Positions 1-8,260 of a stretch of 64,000 nucleotides of DNA are shown piece after piece; position 1 is the first letter of the stretch; every line of letters begins with the position of its first letter. The notes under the pieces were generated by a model, which made no database searches, was not told the origin of the DNA, and saw nothing but the letters and a program-made list of their open reading frames with translations. A program made the position numbers and the translations under genes. Source of the DNA: Pelagibacteraceae bacterium AG-426-E17 (GTDB lineage Bacteria > Pseudomonadota > Alphaproteobacteria > Pelagibacterales > Pelagibacteraceae). The stretch lies in the NCBI GenBank assembly GCA_003210095.1, contig QCNP01000001.1:790001-854000 (forward strand), written 5' to 3'.

Positions 1-585
1 GGGATAACTGCTCTCATAGTTACAATGCAACCAATACTAACAAACGCATTAGCTGGACCAATTTTAAATGAAAAAGTTGGTTGGAGACAGTGGGTTGGAG
101 TAATACTTGGATTTACTGGGGCAGCAATCGTTCTAGGTTTTGATTTTGGAGAAAGTTTACCCTCAGTAGGTATCATAGCATCGTTTATTGCCTTAACATC
201 TATTACATCTGCAACTTTGTTACAAAAGAAATTTGGGGGGAATGCTCCCTTACCAGTAAGCAACATGTATCAAGCTGCTGGAGGATGCATGTTTCATATT
301 TTAATTATTATTTTTTTTGCTGATGCATTTATTAATTTTAATAAAACTTTTTTAATAGCAATGAGCCATCAAATATTTCTAGTATCCTTTGGTGCTTTTA
401 CAATTTTAATGTATTTGATAAAAAATAATTCAGCGAGCAAAACTGTAACAATCTTTTTTCTAATTCCAGCAACAACCGCAATTATTGCTTGGATATTTTT
501 AAACGAACAACTATCTAATCTAGATATTTTTGGATTTGTGGTCGCATCTTTTGGTGTTTATTTGGCTACAAGAAAAACTAGTTAA
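1..585 (+). CDS. DMT/EamA-family transporter, C-terminal part (cut by window edge)
   Basis: The reading frame is open from base 1, so the gene starts upstream of the window and only its last 194 residues are visible. The protein is a string of hydrophobic helices. A conserved EamA stretch, with a polar residue run followed by GWRQWVGVILGFTGAAIVLG, is typical of the second EamA repeat. Drug/metabolite transporters of this family are inner-membrane exporters or importers of small metabolites; the substrate cannot be told from sequence. The next gene is 102 bp away on the same strand and looks unrelated. Confidence 0.8.
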   Translation, partial: GITALIVTMQPILTNALAGPILNEKVGWRQWVGVILGFTGAAIVLGFDFGESLPSVGIIASFIALTSITSATLLQKKFGGNAPLPVSNMYQAAGGCMFHILIIIFFADAFINFNKTFLIAMSHQIFLVSFGAFTILMYLIKNNSASKTVTIFFLIPATTAIIAWIFLNEQLSNLDIFGFVVASFGVYLATRKTS

Positions 586-687
586 AAACGTAGAAGTTAA
601 GCCTAATATTTCTACAACTCAAAATTGAAAATAAAATTGCTCGTTTACAGAGTGTCCAAAAAGAGTTTTAATTAGATTTATATAAAT

Positions 688-2391
688 ATGGCTAAGACTA
701 AGAGGAAGGCTATTAAAAGAGAGAGAAAGAAAACAAAAAAGTCGATTAAAAGAAAGAAAAAACTTAAAAGCGGAACGACAAGGAAACTTTCTAAATCATC
801 AAAAAAAGCTAAGTCGAAGTCAAAAAAGCGTAAAACAAATGGAGGAAAAATGAGTGCAGAAATGAAATTGTCTTCTGTTCTGGATACATCTCATTTGAAG
901 GTTAAATTTCCGTTTAAAGCTAAATACGGAAACTACATTAACGGTAAATTTGTAGAGCCTAAATCTGGAAAGTATTTTGACAATACTTCTCCGATTTCAA
1001 ATGAAAAAATCTGTGCAGTTGCAAGATCAAATGAAAAAGACGTGGATGCAGCATTAGATGCAGCCCACGCAGCTTTTCCGTCTTGGGGTAAAACTTCAAT
1101 TACGGAAAGATCTAACATGTTACTTAAAGTAGCTGATGCGATTGAGAAAAACTTAAACACATTAGCTGTAGCAGAGTGTTTAGATAATGGTAAGCCAATC
1201 AGAGAATGTATGGCTGCAGACTTACCTTTAGTGATTGACCACTGGAGATATTTTGCAGGTGTAATTAGAGCTGAAGAAGGTTCAATTGCTGAAATTAGCA
1301 GCGGTGAATATTCTTACCATATACCTGAGCCACTAGGTGTAGTTGGACAAATTATACCTTGGAACTTCCCTTTACTAATGGCAACTTGGAAACTTGCTCC
1401 AGCATTAGCAGCTGGTAACTGTGTGGTATTAAAACCTGCAGAGCAAACTCCAGCTTCGATCATGGTATTGATGGAACTTATTGGTGATATATTACCTCCA
1501 GGTGTAGTTAACATTGTAAGCGGTTTTGGTTTAGAAGCTGGTAAACCTTTAGCATCTTCTAAAAGAATAAGAAAAGTTGCTTTCACTGGTGAAACAACAA
1601 CTGGTAGATTGATAATGCAATACGCATCACAAAACTTAATTCCAATTACATTAGAATTAGGTGGTAAATCTCCTAACATTTATTTTGAAGACGTTATGGA
1701 TAAAGACGATGACTTCTTCGACAAATGTCTAGAAGGTTTTGCGATGTTTACATTAAACCAAGGAGAAGTTTGTACTTGTCCAAGTAGAGCTTTAGTACAA
1801 GAGTCTATCTATGATAAGTTTATGGAAAGAGCTGTTGCAAGAACTAAAGCAGTTAAACAAGACAATCCTTTAAAAATGGAAACAATGATTGGTGCGCAAG
1901 CTTCATTAGAACAAATGGAAAAAATCAAATCTTATCTAGATTTAGGTAAGAAAGAAGGTGCCAAAGTTCTATGTGGAGGAAATGTTGCTAAAATCAATAG
2001 TGGTTTAGAAAAAGGAAATTACATTGAGCCAACTATTTTCGAAGGTAAAAATGACATGAGAATATTCCAAGAAGAAATTTTTGGACCTGTTGTTTCTGTA
2101 ACTAAATTTAAAGACGAGAAAGAAGCATTAGAAATTGCTAATGACACTCTTTATGGTTTAGGTGCAGGAGTATGGACTAGAAATGGTAATCGTGCGTTTA
2201 GAATGGGTAGAGAAATCCAAGCTGGTAGAGTTTGGACAAACTGCTATCACGCATATCCAGCTCATGCTGCTTTCGGTGGATACAAACAATCTGGTATCGG
2301 AAGAGAAACACATAAAATGATGCTTAACCACTACAGACAAGTGAAGAACTTACACGTGTCTTACAGTGAAAAGAAATTAGGCTTCTTTTAA
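688..2391 (+). CDS. NAD(P)-dependent aldehyde dehydrogenase (AldB/ExaC-like) with Lys/Arg-rich N-terminal extension
   Basis: Oxidises an aldehyde to the acid using NAD(P)+, in the cytoplasm. ALDH hallmarks are present: PWNFP near residue 224, the cofactor motif TGETTTG (300-306), general base Glu323 in ELGGKSPN and catalytic Cys362 in [11 protein letters not shown]. The VCTCPSR form is typical of the acetaldehyde/AldB group. Residues 1-54 contain 29 Lys/Arg and are not part of the ALDH fold. An in-frame ATG at 850 is preceded by GGAGGA (841-846), so translation may begin there and give a normal 513-residue enzyme. A DUF779 gene follows, a pairing often seen with this ALDH type. The aldehyde substrate is unknown; acetaldehyde or another short aldehyde is an inference. 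Confidence 0.9.
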   Translation: MAKTKRKAIKRERKKTKKSIKRKKKLKSGTTRKLSKSSKKAKSKSKKRKTNGGKMSAEMKLSSVLDTSHLKVKFPFKAKYGNYINGKFVEPKSGKYFDNTSPISNEKICAVARSNEKDVDAALDAAHAAFPSWGKTSITERSNMLLKVADAIEKNLNTLAVAECLDNGKPIRECMAADLPLVIDHWRYFAGVIRAEEGSIAEISSGEYSYHIPEPLGVVGQIIPWNFPLLMATWKLAPALAAGNCVVLKPAEQTPASIMVLMELIGDILPPGVVNIVSGFGLEAGKPLASSKRIRKVAFTGETTTGRLIMQYASQNLIPITLELGGKSPNIYFEDVMDKDDDFFDKCLEGFAMFTLNQGEVCTCPSRALVQESIYDKFMERAVARTKAVKQDNPLKMETMIGAQASLEQMEKIKSYLDLGKKEGAKVLCGGNVAKINSGLEKGNYIEPTIFEGKNDMRIFQEEIFGPVVSVTKFKDEKEALEIANDTLYGLGAGVWTRNGNRAFRMGREIQAGRVWTNCYHAYPAHAAFGGYKQSGIGRETHKMMLNHYRQVKNLHVSYSEKKLGFF

Positions 2392-2408
2392 ACAATAATT
2401 AATATATA

Positions 2409-2434
2409 ATGGCCCGTGAGGAATCGCGGGCCAT
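2409..2434 (+). terminator. Hairpin after the aldehyde dehydrogenase gene
   Basis: ATGGCCCG (2409-2416) pairs perfectly with CGGGCCAT (2427-2434). A G-U and a G-C pair can extend the stem inward, leaving a loop of about 6 nt. It is followed by ATTTTAT. It lies 17 bp after the ALDH stop and 7 bp before the likely DUF779 start. It may terminate part of the transcripts or be an mRNA 3' stabiliser. Confidence 0.6.
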
Positions 2435-2441
2435 ATTTTAT

Positions 2442-2792
2442 ATGAAAGTAAAAGCAACAGAATCTGCATTAAAACTACTTGAAGATATTAAAGCTCAACA
2501 CGGTGATGAGCTTTTATTTCATCAATCAGGCGGATGTTGTGATGGAAGTGCTCCAATGTGCTATCCTAGAAAAGAATATTTAGTAGGTAATAGCGATGTT
2601 AAACTTGGAGAAATTGGTGGTGTTCCTTTTTATATGAATGATGATCAATATGAAAAATGGAAACACACTGATTTAACTATCGATGCTGTTCAAGGTATTG
2701 GTGGAATGTTTTCTCTTGATAATGGAACAGGTCGAAGATTCCTAACAAAATCAGAAATTTGTTTAGTCGTAGACAACGACAAAAAAAATTAA
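2442..2792 (+). CDS. DUF779 family protein, partner of aldehyde dehydrogenase
   Basis: The sequence matches the DUF779 family: LLFHQSGGCCDGSAPMCYP with three clustered cysteines (possible metal or redox site), then a hydrophobic C-terminal half ending in FLTKSEICLV. Family members usually sit next to acetaldehyde dehydrogenase genes, as here, but their biochemical role is not established. I chose ATG 2442. The upstream in-frame ATG at 2409 lies inside a strong GC hairpin and adds 11 residues with no resemblance to the family. No clear Shine-Dalgarno sequence is visible for 2442. Confidence 0.82.
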   Translation: MKVKATESALKLLEDIKAQHGDELLFHQSGGCCDGSAPMCYPRKEYLVGNSDVKLGEIGGVPFYMNDDQYEKWKHTDLTIDAVQGIGGMFSLDNGTGRRFLTKSEICLVVDNDKKN

Positions 2793-2828
2793 TCTAAAAT
2801 AAATATTCTAGTTAAGCTACTATAAAGC

Positions 2829-2883
2829 TTGACTTATTACCTTTTTGAAATATGTTATATTATAACACGTTATAATATAACAT
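2829..2883 (+). promoter_or_regulatory. Promoter with perfect 15-bp inverted repeat upstream of the DsrE-like gene
   Basis: A TTGACT box (2829-2834) is followed about 16-17 bp later by AT-rich -10-like sequence, and the -10 region is buried in a perfect palindrome. Arm ATGTTATATTATAAC (2852-2866), spacer AC, arm GTTATAATATAACAT (2869-2883). Arms overlapping a -10 box are the classic layout for a repressor operator. Long AT-rich dyads are used by ArsR/SmtB-type regulators, including sulfide/persulfide sensors. The regulator's identity is inferred, and no such regulator gene is in this window. Confidence 0.7.
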
Positions 2884-2905
2884 TAAACAATTAGGAGTTT
2901 ATTTT

Positions 2906-3283
2906 ATGAAAATCGCGTACGTTTTTAAAAGTAATATGGCAAGTACTTTTCAATTAGGCACCATGATATTACCTCAGCTAGAGGATAATTCTCATTTAGT
3001 TAATGTCGTTGGAATGTTTTTTTTCGACGACAATATTATGTGTCTTCAAAAAGGTAATCCAGTGGGAGAGCGTTTAGCTAAAATTGCAAAAGAGAAGAAA
3101 ATGCTTCTTATGGTCTGTGATCAATGTGCTGTTAGAAGAGAATTAGCAGAAGGTACTTTTGAGCAATGTGGTAGTGGAGAAGTTAAAGCAAAAGGTCTAG
3201 TTGATGGTGTTGTTGCTGGATGTTTTCCACAATTATATACAGCTCTTGGTCCAAATCCGCCAGATCAAGTAATCACACTTTAA
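2906..3283 (+). CDS. DsrE-family sulfur-relay-like protein (SaoD-like)
   Basis: A 125-residue single-domain protein with the DsrE/DsrF flavour: an N-terminal strand (KIAYVFKSN), an alternating alpha/beta pattern and cysteines at 71, 74 (CDQC), 88 and 106. DsrE-fold proteins carry sulfur as cysteine persulfide or act in sulfur transfer. The CDQCAVRR motif is reminiscent of the SaoD subgroup. ATG 2906 is preceded by TTAGGAG at good spacing. It is expressed from a promoter with a perfect palindrome and is followed closely by an outer-membrane protein gene. The sulfur donor and acceptor are unknown. Confidence 0.65.
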   Translation: MKIAYVFKSNMASTFQLGTMILPQLEDNSHLVNVVGMFFFDDNIMCLQKGNPVGERLAKIAKEKKMLLMVCDQCAVRRELAEGTFEQCGSGEVKAKGLVDGVVAGCFPQLYTALGPNPPDQVITL

Positions 3284-3315
3284 ATAAAAAAAACTTTAAA
3301 CAGGGAAATAAAAAA

Positions 3316-4458
3316 TTGAAAATTTTTTTTAATATAATTTTAGCTTTAATAATTTTTACAACATCTATGAATGCCGAAGAAGGTCATGAAGGTCATGATC
3401 ATGGAGCTCATGGAGGCGAGGGTTTTTACGGTCACTTAGAATTAAACATTTTTGCAGATAAAATTACCAGCGTATCATCAGACGGTAAATATGAGGAACT
3501 TTATTCACATTCACATGCTGAACTAGGATATGGTTTTGGAGAAGGTTGGTCAATAAATTCAAATACAAAGCTTGAAGGAGGACCAGATGGAGATGCGCAC
3601 GCTCATGGGGGATATGCAACACCAGCAGGTAAAGATCATGGAATTGATGACCATATGCTTGTATTAGAAACACTTCAGCTAAATTATGACAGTGATAACT
3701 TTTCAGGTTATATAGGAAAATTTAATCCAGTTGTTGGATTTAACTACCATAATTTTCCAGGTATGTATGGTTATCAAGTAATTGAAGCATACCAAATTAA
3801 AGAAAAAATTGGTTTTGGTGGTATTTTAAAAAATGATACAGGTTACTATGGTAATCATAAACTAAATTTAAGTACTTTTTTTGCTGACACAGGTCCATTT
3901 AGTGACTCTTTATTTTTCGAGAGAGGTCATAACAGCAAAGAGGATAGTGGAGTATCTAATACTGAGGATTTTTCCTCTTATGCAATATCTTATAGTGGTT
4001 CAAATTTATCAATGTTCAATAATTTTTTTATGGAAGGACTTTCTTACAGATTTGGTTTTGCTGAGCAAGCAGCAGGTATAAACGATGCAACAGATAACTC
4101 AAAATATTCAGCTTCGCTTATGCACAAACAAGATTTATCAAATGATTTAACTAGTAAGTTTATTTTTGAGAGAATGCACATAGATAATAAAGCCGGTGAG
4201 GCTGCTCATAACAGAAGTCATACCACAGGAGGTTTTGGTTTATATAATAAGGAATGGAGTTTCGGAACAACATACACATACACCGATAATGATGCCGACG
4301 AAGCAGATGAAGGTCATAACGGAAAAGTGTTCCAAGCATCTATAGGATATAATATTGCCCCAGGGATGGAGATGAATTTTGGTTATAAAAGTCAGGATCT
4401 TGACGATAAAGAAAATGAACGTCTAGGTATAAATTTTAAACTAAGCCAGGGTTTTTAA
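3316..4458 (+). CDS. Histidine-rich outer-membrane beta-barrel protein (porin-like)
   Basis: I chose the TTG start at 3316, since upstream in-frame residues overlap the previous gene. It gives a clean signal peptide (KIFFNIILALIIFTTSMNA) and a 380-residue precursor. The mature N-terminus is histidine-rich (EEGHEGHDHGAHGG), with more His clusters near SHSHAELGYG and GDAHAHGG, suggesting metal binding. The rest alternates polar/aromatic residues as beta strands and ends in LSQGF, the C-terminal Phe signature of outer-membrane barrels recognised by BamA. A role in metal or small-molecule passage is inferred. It lies 32 bp after the DsrE-like gene and may share its palindrome-controlled promoter. 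Confidence 0.7.
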   Translation: MKIFFNIILALIIFTTSMNAEEGHEGHDHGAHGGEGFYGHLELNIFADKITSVSSDGKYEELYSHSHAELGYGFGEGWSINSNTKLEGGPDGDAHAHGGYATPAGKDHGIDDHMLVLETLQLNYDSDNFSGYIGKFNPVVGFNYHNFPGMYGYQVIEAYQIKEKIGFGGILKNDTGYYGNHKLNLSTFFADTGPFSDSLFFERGHNSKEDSGVSNTEDFSSYAISYSGSNLSMFNNFFMEGLSYRFGFAEQAAGINDATDNSKYSASLMHKQDLSNDLTSKFIFERMHIDNKAGEAAHNRSHTTGGFGLYNKEWSFGTTYTYTDNDADEADEGHNGKVFQASIGYNIAPGMEMNFGYKSQDLDDKENERLGINFKLSQGF

Positions 4459-4486
4459 TCCTCTGTCCGCACAACAGAGGATTAAA
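4454..4486. terminator. Bidirectional intrinsic terminator between convergent genes
   Basis: TTTAATCCTCTGT (4454-4466) and ACAGAGGATTAAA (4474-4486) form a perfect 13-bp stem with a 7-nt loop. T/A tracts lie at the stem bases on both strands. The stop codon of the barrel gene (4456-4458) is inside the left arm, and the leftward GYD gene ends 8 bp beyond. The symmetry means it can stop transcription from both sides. Confidence 0.85.
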
Positions 4487-4493
4487 TAAAAGT

Positions 4494-4817
4494 TTAGCCT
4501 GCAGGTTTATAAACTGAAGCTACTTTTCCTGCCATCTCTGCAGCTGACTTAATGTCAATTGCCTCGCAAATAGTCATGTTGCTTATAGATCCACTAGCTT
4601 CTACAGCAAGTTTAATAGCTGCAACATTTGTGAAACTATCAGCCTCTACTACTGCTACGAAATCAACAGGACCTCTGACAATATCAAATGAGTGAACTTT
4701 TCCACCCATTGCTTGTGAAATTGCTTCAACTGCTTTTCCTCTATCTTGTCCCGGATCTTTAACAAATCCTTGGAAAGCTTGTGCTGAGTAATTTCCCATA
4801 ACGTAAAATTTAGCCAT
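4494..4817 (-). CDS. GYD domain protein
   Basis: A 107-residue protein matching the GYD family pattern: an opening strand (AKFYVMGNYSAQAFQGF), then SFDIVRGPVDFVAVVEA and a helix with TNVAAIKLAVEASG. GYD proteins are small ferredoxin-like alpha/beta proteins of unknown function. An excellent Shine-Dalgarno (AAAGGAGGAAT) precedes the ATG. Divergent from the following aldehyde dehydrogenase, with 86 bp between. Confidence 0.8.
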   Translation of the reverse strand: MAKFYVMGNYSAQAFQGFVKDPGQDRGKAVEAISQAMGGKVHSFDIVRGPVDFVAVVEADSFTNVAAIKLAVEASGSISNMTICEAIDIKSAAEMAGKVASVYKPAG

Positions 4818-4903
4818 ATTCCTCCTTTTTTTTAAACACTATAATACGAATACGGAATTCTTTTTCATATGATTTATTTGCACACTAGACACTTTAAAAG
4901 GTA

Positions 4904-6361
4904 ATGTTAGATTGCAATATGTACGAAAAATACGGACAATTTACTGATGGTAAATGGCATAAATCATCAAATGGCGAAACTTACGAAGTAATTAATCCAG
5001 CGAATGAAGAAGTTTTAGGCCAAGCCTCAAAAGCATCGCCCGAAGATGTAAACAAAGCATTATTGTCTGCTCAAAAAGGATTAGAAGTTTGGAGAAAAAC
5101 ACCACCATGGCAACGTGCTTATATTTTAAGAAGAATTGCTGACAAAATGAGAGAAAAGCAAGACATACTTGCTAAATGGATGACACTTGAAGTTGGAAAA
5201 CCTTTTGCAGAAGCAAAAGGCGAAGTTAATGGTGCTGCAGATATATATGAATGGAATGCAGAAGAGACAAAAAGAATTTATGGTCAAACAGTTGAAAGTA
5301 GATTTGAAGACACAAGAGTTCATGTTTATTATCAGCCAGTTGGCGTTGTTGCAGCTTTAGTTCCATGGAATTTCCCTTTAGTTCTCTCTGCTAGAAAAAT
5401 TTCTACAGCACTTGCAGCAGGATGTTCTGTGATTGTTAAACCTGATGTAATAACACCAGGTGTTGTAATGGAACAAGTTGAAATTTGTAGAGAGTGTGGA
5501 GTGCCTCCTGGAGTCGTTAATTTATTATCAGGAGACCCACCAAGCATTGCCCAACAATTAATCGCTTCGGATATTGTAAAAAAAATATCTATAACAGGTT
5601 CATCAAGAGTTGGTAAATTAATTCTAAAACAAGCTGCAGATAAAGTTCAAAGAGTAACAATGGAACTAAGCGGACATTCACCTTTTATAGTTTTCGATGA
5701 TGCTGATATAAAAAAAGCAACTGATATGGCAATTGCTGCAAAGTTTAGAAATAATGGGCAAGTTTGTATTTCTCCGAACAGATTTTATATACAAGAAAAG
5801 AAAAAAGATGAATTTGTAAATCTTTTTGTAGAAAAAACAAAAAAATTAAAAATTGGTGATGGTATGGATCCATCAGTTCAACTTGGTCCTTTAACAACTA
5901 AAAAAAGATTAAATGAAATTGAAGATTTAGTTGAAACTACAAAAAAAGAGGGTGCAAAAGTTTTATTAGGCGGCAAAAGACCAAAAGGATTTAATAAAGG
6001 ATTTTATTACGAGCCAACTATTTTTGACGATGTAAAAGATGATTTTACAATTATGAAGGTAGAACCATTTGGTCCTTTAGTACCAATGTTATCATTTAAA
6101 GAATTTGATGAAGTTATAGAAAGAGCAAACAATCACGAACTTGGATTATCAAGTTATATTTGTACAAATTCAATGGAGAGAGCACATAGGGCATCTGAGT
6201 TAATGGAAACAGGAACAGTTGCAGTTAATACACCTTTAGTCGCAATTGCTGAAGCACCATTTGGTGGTATAAAACAAGCAGGTTATGGAAGAGAAGGTGG
6301 GTCAATGGCTATTAAGGATTATTTAAATGTTAAATATACTCACTTAGGAATTAAAGGATAA
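4904..6361 (+). CDS. Aldehyde dehydrogenase, succinate-semialdehyde/betaine-aldehyde-like
   Basis: A full-length (485 aa) NAD(P)-dependent ALDH. PWNFP lies at about 154-158, TGSSRVG at 231-237, general base Glu254 in MELSGHSPF and catalytic Cys288 in NNGQVCISPNRF. The usual ELGG is ELSG here, and the cysteine context (NNGQVC) is like semialdehyde dehydrogenases. A second in-frame ATG at 4919 (MYEKYGQF) is an alternative start; AAAGG just before 4904 supports the longer form. It is divergent from a GYD gene and followed 2 bp later by a 41-residue membrane peptide. The substrate is not predictable beyond the family. Confidence 0.88.
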   Translation: MLDCNMYEKYGQFTDGKWHKSSNGETYEVINPANEEVLGQASKASPEDVNKALLSAQKGLEVWRKTPPWQRAYILRRIADKMREKQDILAKWMTLEVGKPFAEAKGEVNGAADIYEWNAEETKRIYGQTVESRFEDTRVHVYYQPVGVVAALVPWNFPLVLSARKISTALAAGCSVIVKPDVITPGVVMEQVEICRECGVPPGVVNLLSGDPPSIAQQLIASDIVKKISITGSSRVGKLILKQAADKVQRVTMELSGHSPFIVFDDADIKKATDMAIAAKFRNNGQVCISPNRFYIQEKKKDEFVNLFVEKTKKLKIGDGMDPSVQLGPLTTKKRLNEIEDLVETTKKEGAKVLLGGKRPKGFNKGFYYEPTIFDDVKDDFTIMKVEPFGPLVPMLSFKEFDEVIERANNHELGLSSYICTNSMERAHRASELMETGTVAVNTPLVAIAEAPFGGIKQAGYGREGGSMAIKDYLNVKYTHLGIKG

Positions 6362-6363
6362 AA

Positions 6364-6489
6364 ATGAAAACTAAAAAACAAATTAAAAAGGCTACTAATA
6401 TTTTATTTTCTTGGAGAAATATGATGCCACTCTATTACGGTGTCATATGGATTATCTTGCTATTAATTGTAATTTTTTCACCTTTCTAA
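6364..6489 (+). CDS. Small single-pass membrane protein (41 aa)
   Basis: Begins 2 bp after the ALDH stop. The N-terminus is basic (MKTKKQIKKATNILFSW), followed by one hydrophobic segment (YYGVIWIILLLIVIF) and the end SPF. The basic-then-hydrophobic layout predicts one inner-membrane helix with a cytoplasmic N-terminus. Too short for family assignment. Tight spacing to both neighbours (17 bp before ccdA) supports a real co-transcribed gene; function unknown. Confidence 0.5.
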   Translation: MKTKKQIKKATNILFSWRNMMPLYYGVIWIILLLIVIFSPF

Positions 6490-6506
6490 AATAAATTTTT
6501 TATATA

Positions 6507-7211
6507 ATGCAATTCTTTTTAGCTTTTTTTGCTGGCTTCATTAGTTTTCTTTCACCATGTGTATTACCCCTAATTCCAGGATATATTTCTTATGTTTCAG
6601 GAAGTACTTTAAATGAACTATTAGAAAGTAAGCGGGTAAACATTATTCCAACTGTGCTTTTTACTATTGGTTTTTCAATAGTGTTTATTGCTTTTGGAGC
6701 CACAAGCACTTTAATAGGAAATTTTATTCTATCAAACTCTATTGAACTAAGGATCGCATCTGGTGCAATAATAATTCTATTTTCATTACAACTTTTAGGT
6801 TTTTTTAATTTTAAATTTTTAAATATTGAAAAAAGATTTCAGACAGAAAAACGACCAAATAAGTTCTATCCAGTTTTAGTCGGAATGGCTTTTGGCTTTG
6901 GTTGGACACCTTGTATTGGTCCAATTCTTGGATCTATATTAGCTTTAGCTGCATTAGAAAGCACTTTAGTTAAAGGAATTCTACTCTTAACGTTTTATTC
7001 TTTAGGTTTAGCTATTCCTTTTATTTTGTCAGGTTTTTTAATTCAAAAATTTATGTCTGTTTCTAAAAATCTTAAAAATAATATGAATATTATCTCGAAA
7101 TCTGGAGGAGTTATTCTTCTAACCACAGGAATTTTAATAATTACAAATCAATTGCAGGCTGTTGGGTTTTATTTATTAGAAGCTCTACCTTTCTTACAAA
7201 AGCTTGGTTAA
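6507..7211 (+). CDS. ccdA: CcdA/DsbD-type membrane thiol reductase
   Basis: Carries reducing equivalents across the inner membrane to periplasmic thiols, for cytochrome c maturation or a DsbD-like role. 234 residues with six predicted helices. The paired redox cysteines of the family are present: Cys18 in FLSPCVLPLIPGY and Cys136 in FGWTPCIGPILG, each next to conserved prolines. It is the short CcdA form without the DsbD alpha and gamma domains. A separate secreted CxxC protein at 41.6 kb could be a client, by inference. Confidence 0.85.
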   Translation: MQFFLAFFAGFISFLSPCVLPLIPGYISYVSGSTLNELLESKRVNIIPTVLFTIGFSIVFIAFGATSTLIGNFILSNSIELRIASGAIIILFSLQLLGFFNFKFLNIEKRFQTEKRPNKFYPVLVGMAFGFGWTPCIGPILGSILALAALESTLVKGILLLTFYSLGLAIPFILSGFLIQKFMSVSKNLKNNMNIISKSGGVILLTTGILIITNQLQAVGFYLLEALPFLQKLG

Positions 7212-7238
7212 AATAATTTTTTAGTGTAAAATATAGTC

Positions 7239-8258
7239 ATGTCGATAGGTTACTTTTTTAATCAGTCAACAAAATTTCTTTGGTATTCTGCGCATTATAT
7301 AATTTCCTTTAAATATTCTACACCAATAAAAATAGACAAGACCAATCCTCCATCATTTTATGGAAAGATGCCATCAGGAAAACAAATGTTTTTTGAGATG
7401 ATGAAGTTATTAAACGAGGAAAGAAAATTAATTAATTCAAAATTCTATAAAATACCAAAAACACAAGTAAAGGATTTATTAAGTGCAGCAAAAGGTAGTT
7501 TTGATTTTTTTCTTGATCTTCCCAAGATAGATAAACGAAGAGCTTCAGGTAAATTTTCTGAGGTAGAAACAAAGAAAAAGGACTTACCTAAATATTATTT
7601 AAGAAACTTTCATTATCAAACTGATGGATATTTAAGCGAAAAATCAGCAAGATTATATGAATTTCAAGTTGAAACACTTTTTACCGGGTGCGCAGCAACC
7701 ATGAGAAGATTTTCCATGATACCACTCATTAATTATTTAAATTCTAATAAAAAAAATATTAAATTATTAGATATCGGAACAGGGACTGGAGAAATTATTG
7801 AAAGTTATAAATTAAATTTTAAAGATACAGAGATCACTTGCTCAGACTTGTCTGAAGAATACTTAAATGTTGCAAAACAAAAATTAAAAAAGTTTAAAGA
7901 TATTAAGTATGTTAATTGCAAAGGGGAAGAATTACCATTTGATAACAAGACTTTTGATGTTCTTACATCTACATATATGTTTCATGAAATACCAACTGAA
8001 ATTAGAAAGCAGGTATTTTCTGAAATCTCAAGAGTATTAAAAAAAGACGGTATATTTGTCTTAACAGACTCTTTACAAATTGACGATAATCCTAAGTTAA
8101 ATCCACTCTTAGAATTTTTTCCATATTCTACCCATGAACCGTTTTATCCAAAATACATAAGAGAGGATTTAAAAGAGGTAGCTAAAAATTATGGGTTAGA
8201 AATGTACTATAATAAAAATGCCTATCTAAGTAAGAGCATGGCATTTAGAAAATTATAA
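7239..8258 (+). CDS. Class I SAM-dependent methyltransferase with N-terminal extension
   Basis: Residues about 170-290 form a Methyltransf_11-type domain: motif I LLDIGTGTGEIIE, an acidic loop after the second strand (ITCSDLSEEYL) and post-I LPFDNKTFDVLTSTYMFHE. The first about 150 residues have no recognised domain. Family members methylate small molecules or lipids; the substrate is unknown. It converges on another methyltransferase gene 2 bp away. Confidence 0.75.
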   Translation: MSIGYFFNQSTKFLWYSAHYIISFKYSTPIKIDKTNPPSFYGKMPSGKQMFFEMMKLLNEERKLINSKFYKIPKTQVKDLLSAAKGSFDFFLDLPKIDKRRASGKFSEVETKKKDLPKYYLRNFHYQTDGYLSEKSARLYEFQVETLFTGCAATMRRFSMIPLINYLNSNKKNIKLLDIGTGTGEIIESYKLNFKDTEITCSDLSEEYLNVAKQKLKKFKDIKYVNCKGEELPFDNKTFDVLTSTYMFHEIPTEIRKQVFSEISRVLKKDGIFVLTDSLQIDDNPKLNPLLEFFPYSTHEPFYPKYIREDLKEVAKNYGLEMYYNKNAYLSKSMAFRKL

Positions 8259-8260
8259 AA

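Noticed and set aside
1314-1679. 121-codon leftward frame inside the aldehyde dehydrogenase gene
   Set aside because: It is the reverse shadow of a strongly conserved gene, with no ribosome site or recognisable protein. The same holds for other such frames inside cysK, tauA and mtnP.
2409-2441. Upstream start for the DUF779 protein
   Set aside because: It lies inside a strong hairpin and gives 11 residues outside the family; ATG 2442 fits better.
3220-3315. N-terminal extension of the His-rich barrel protein
   Set aside because: It overlaps the DsrE-like gene out of frame and would bury the signal peptide internally.
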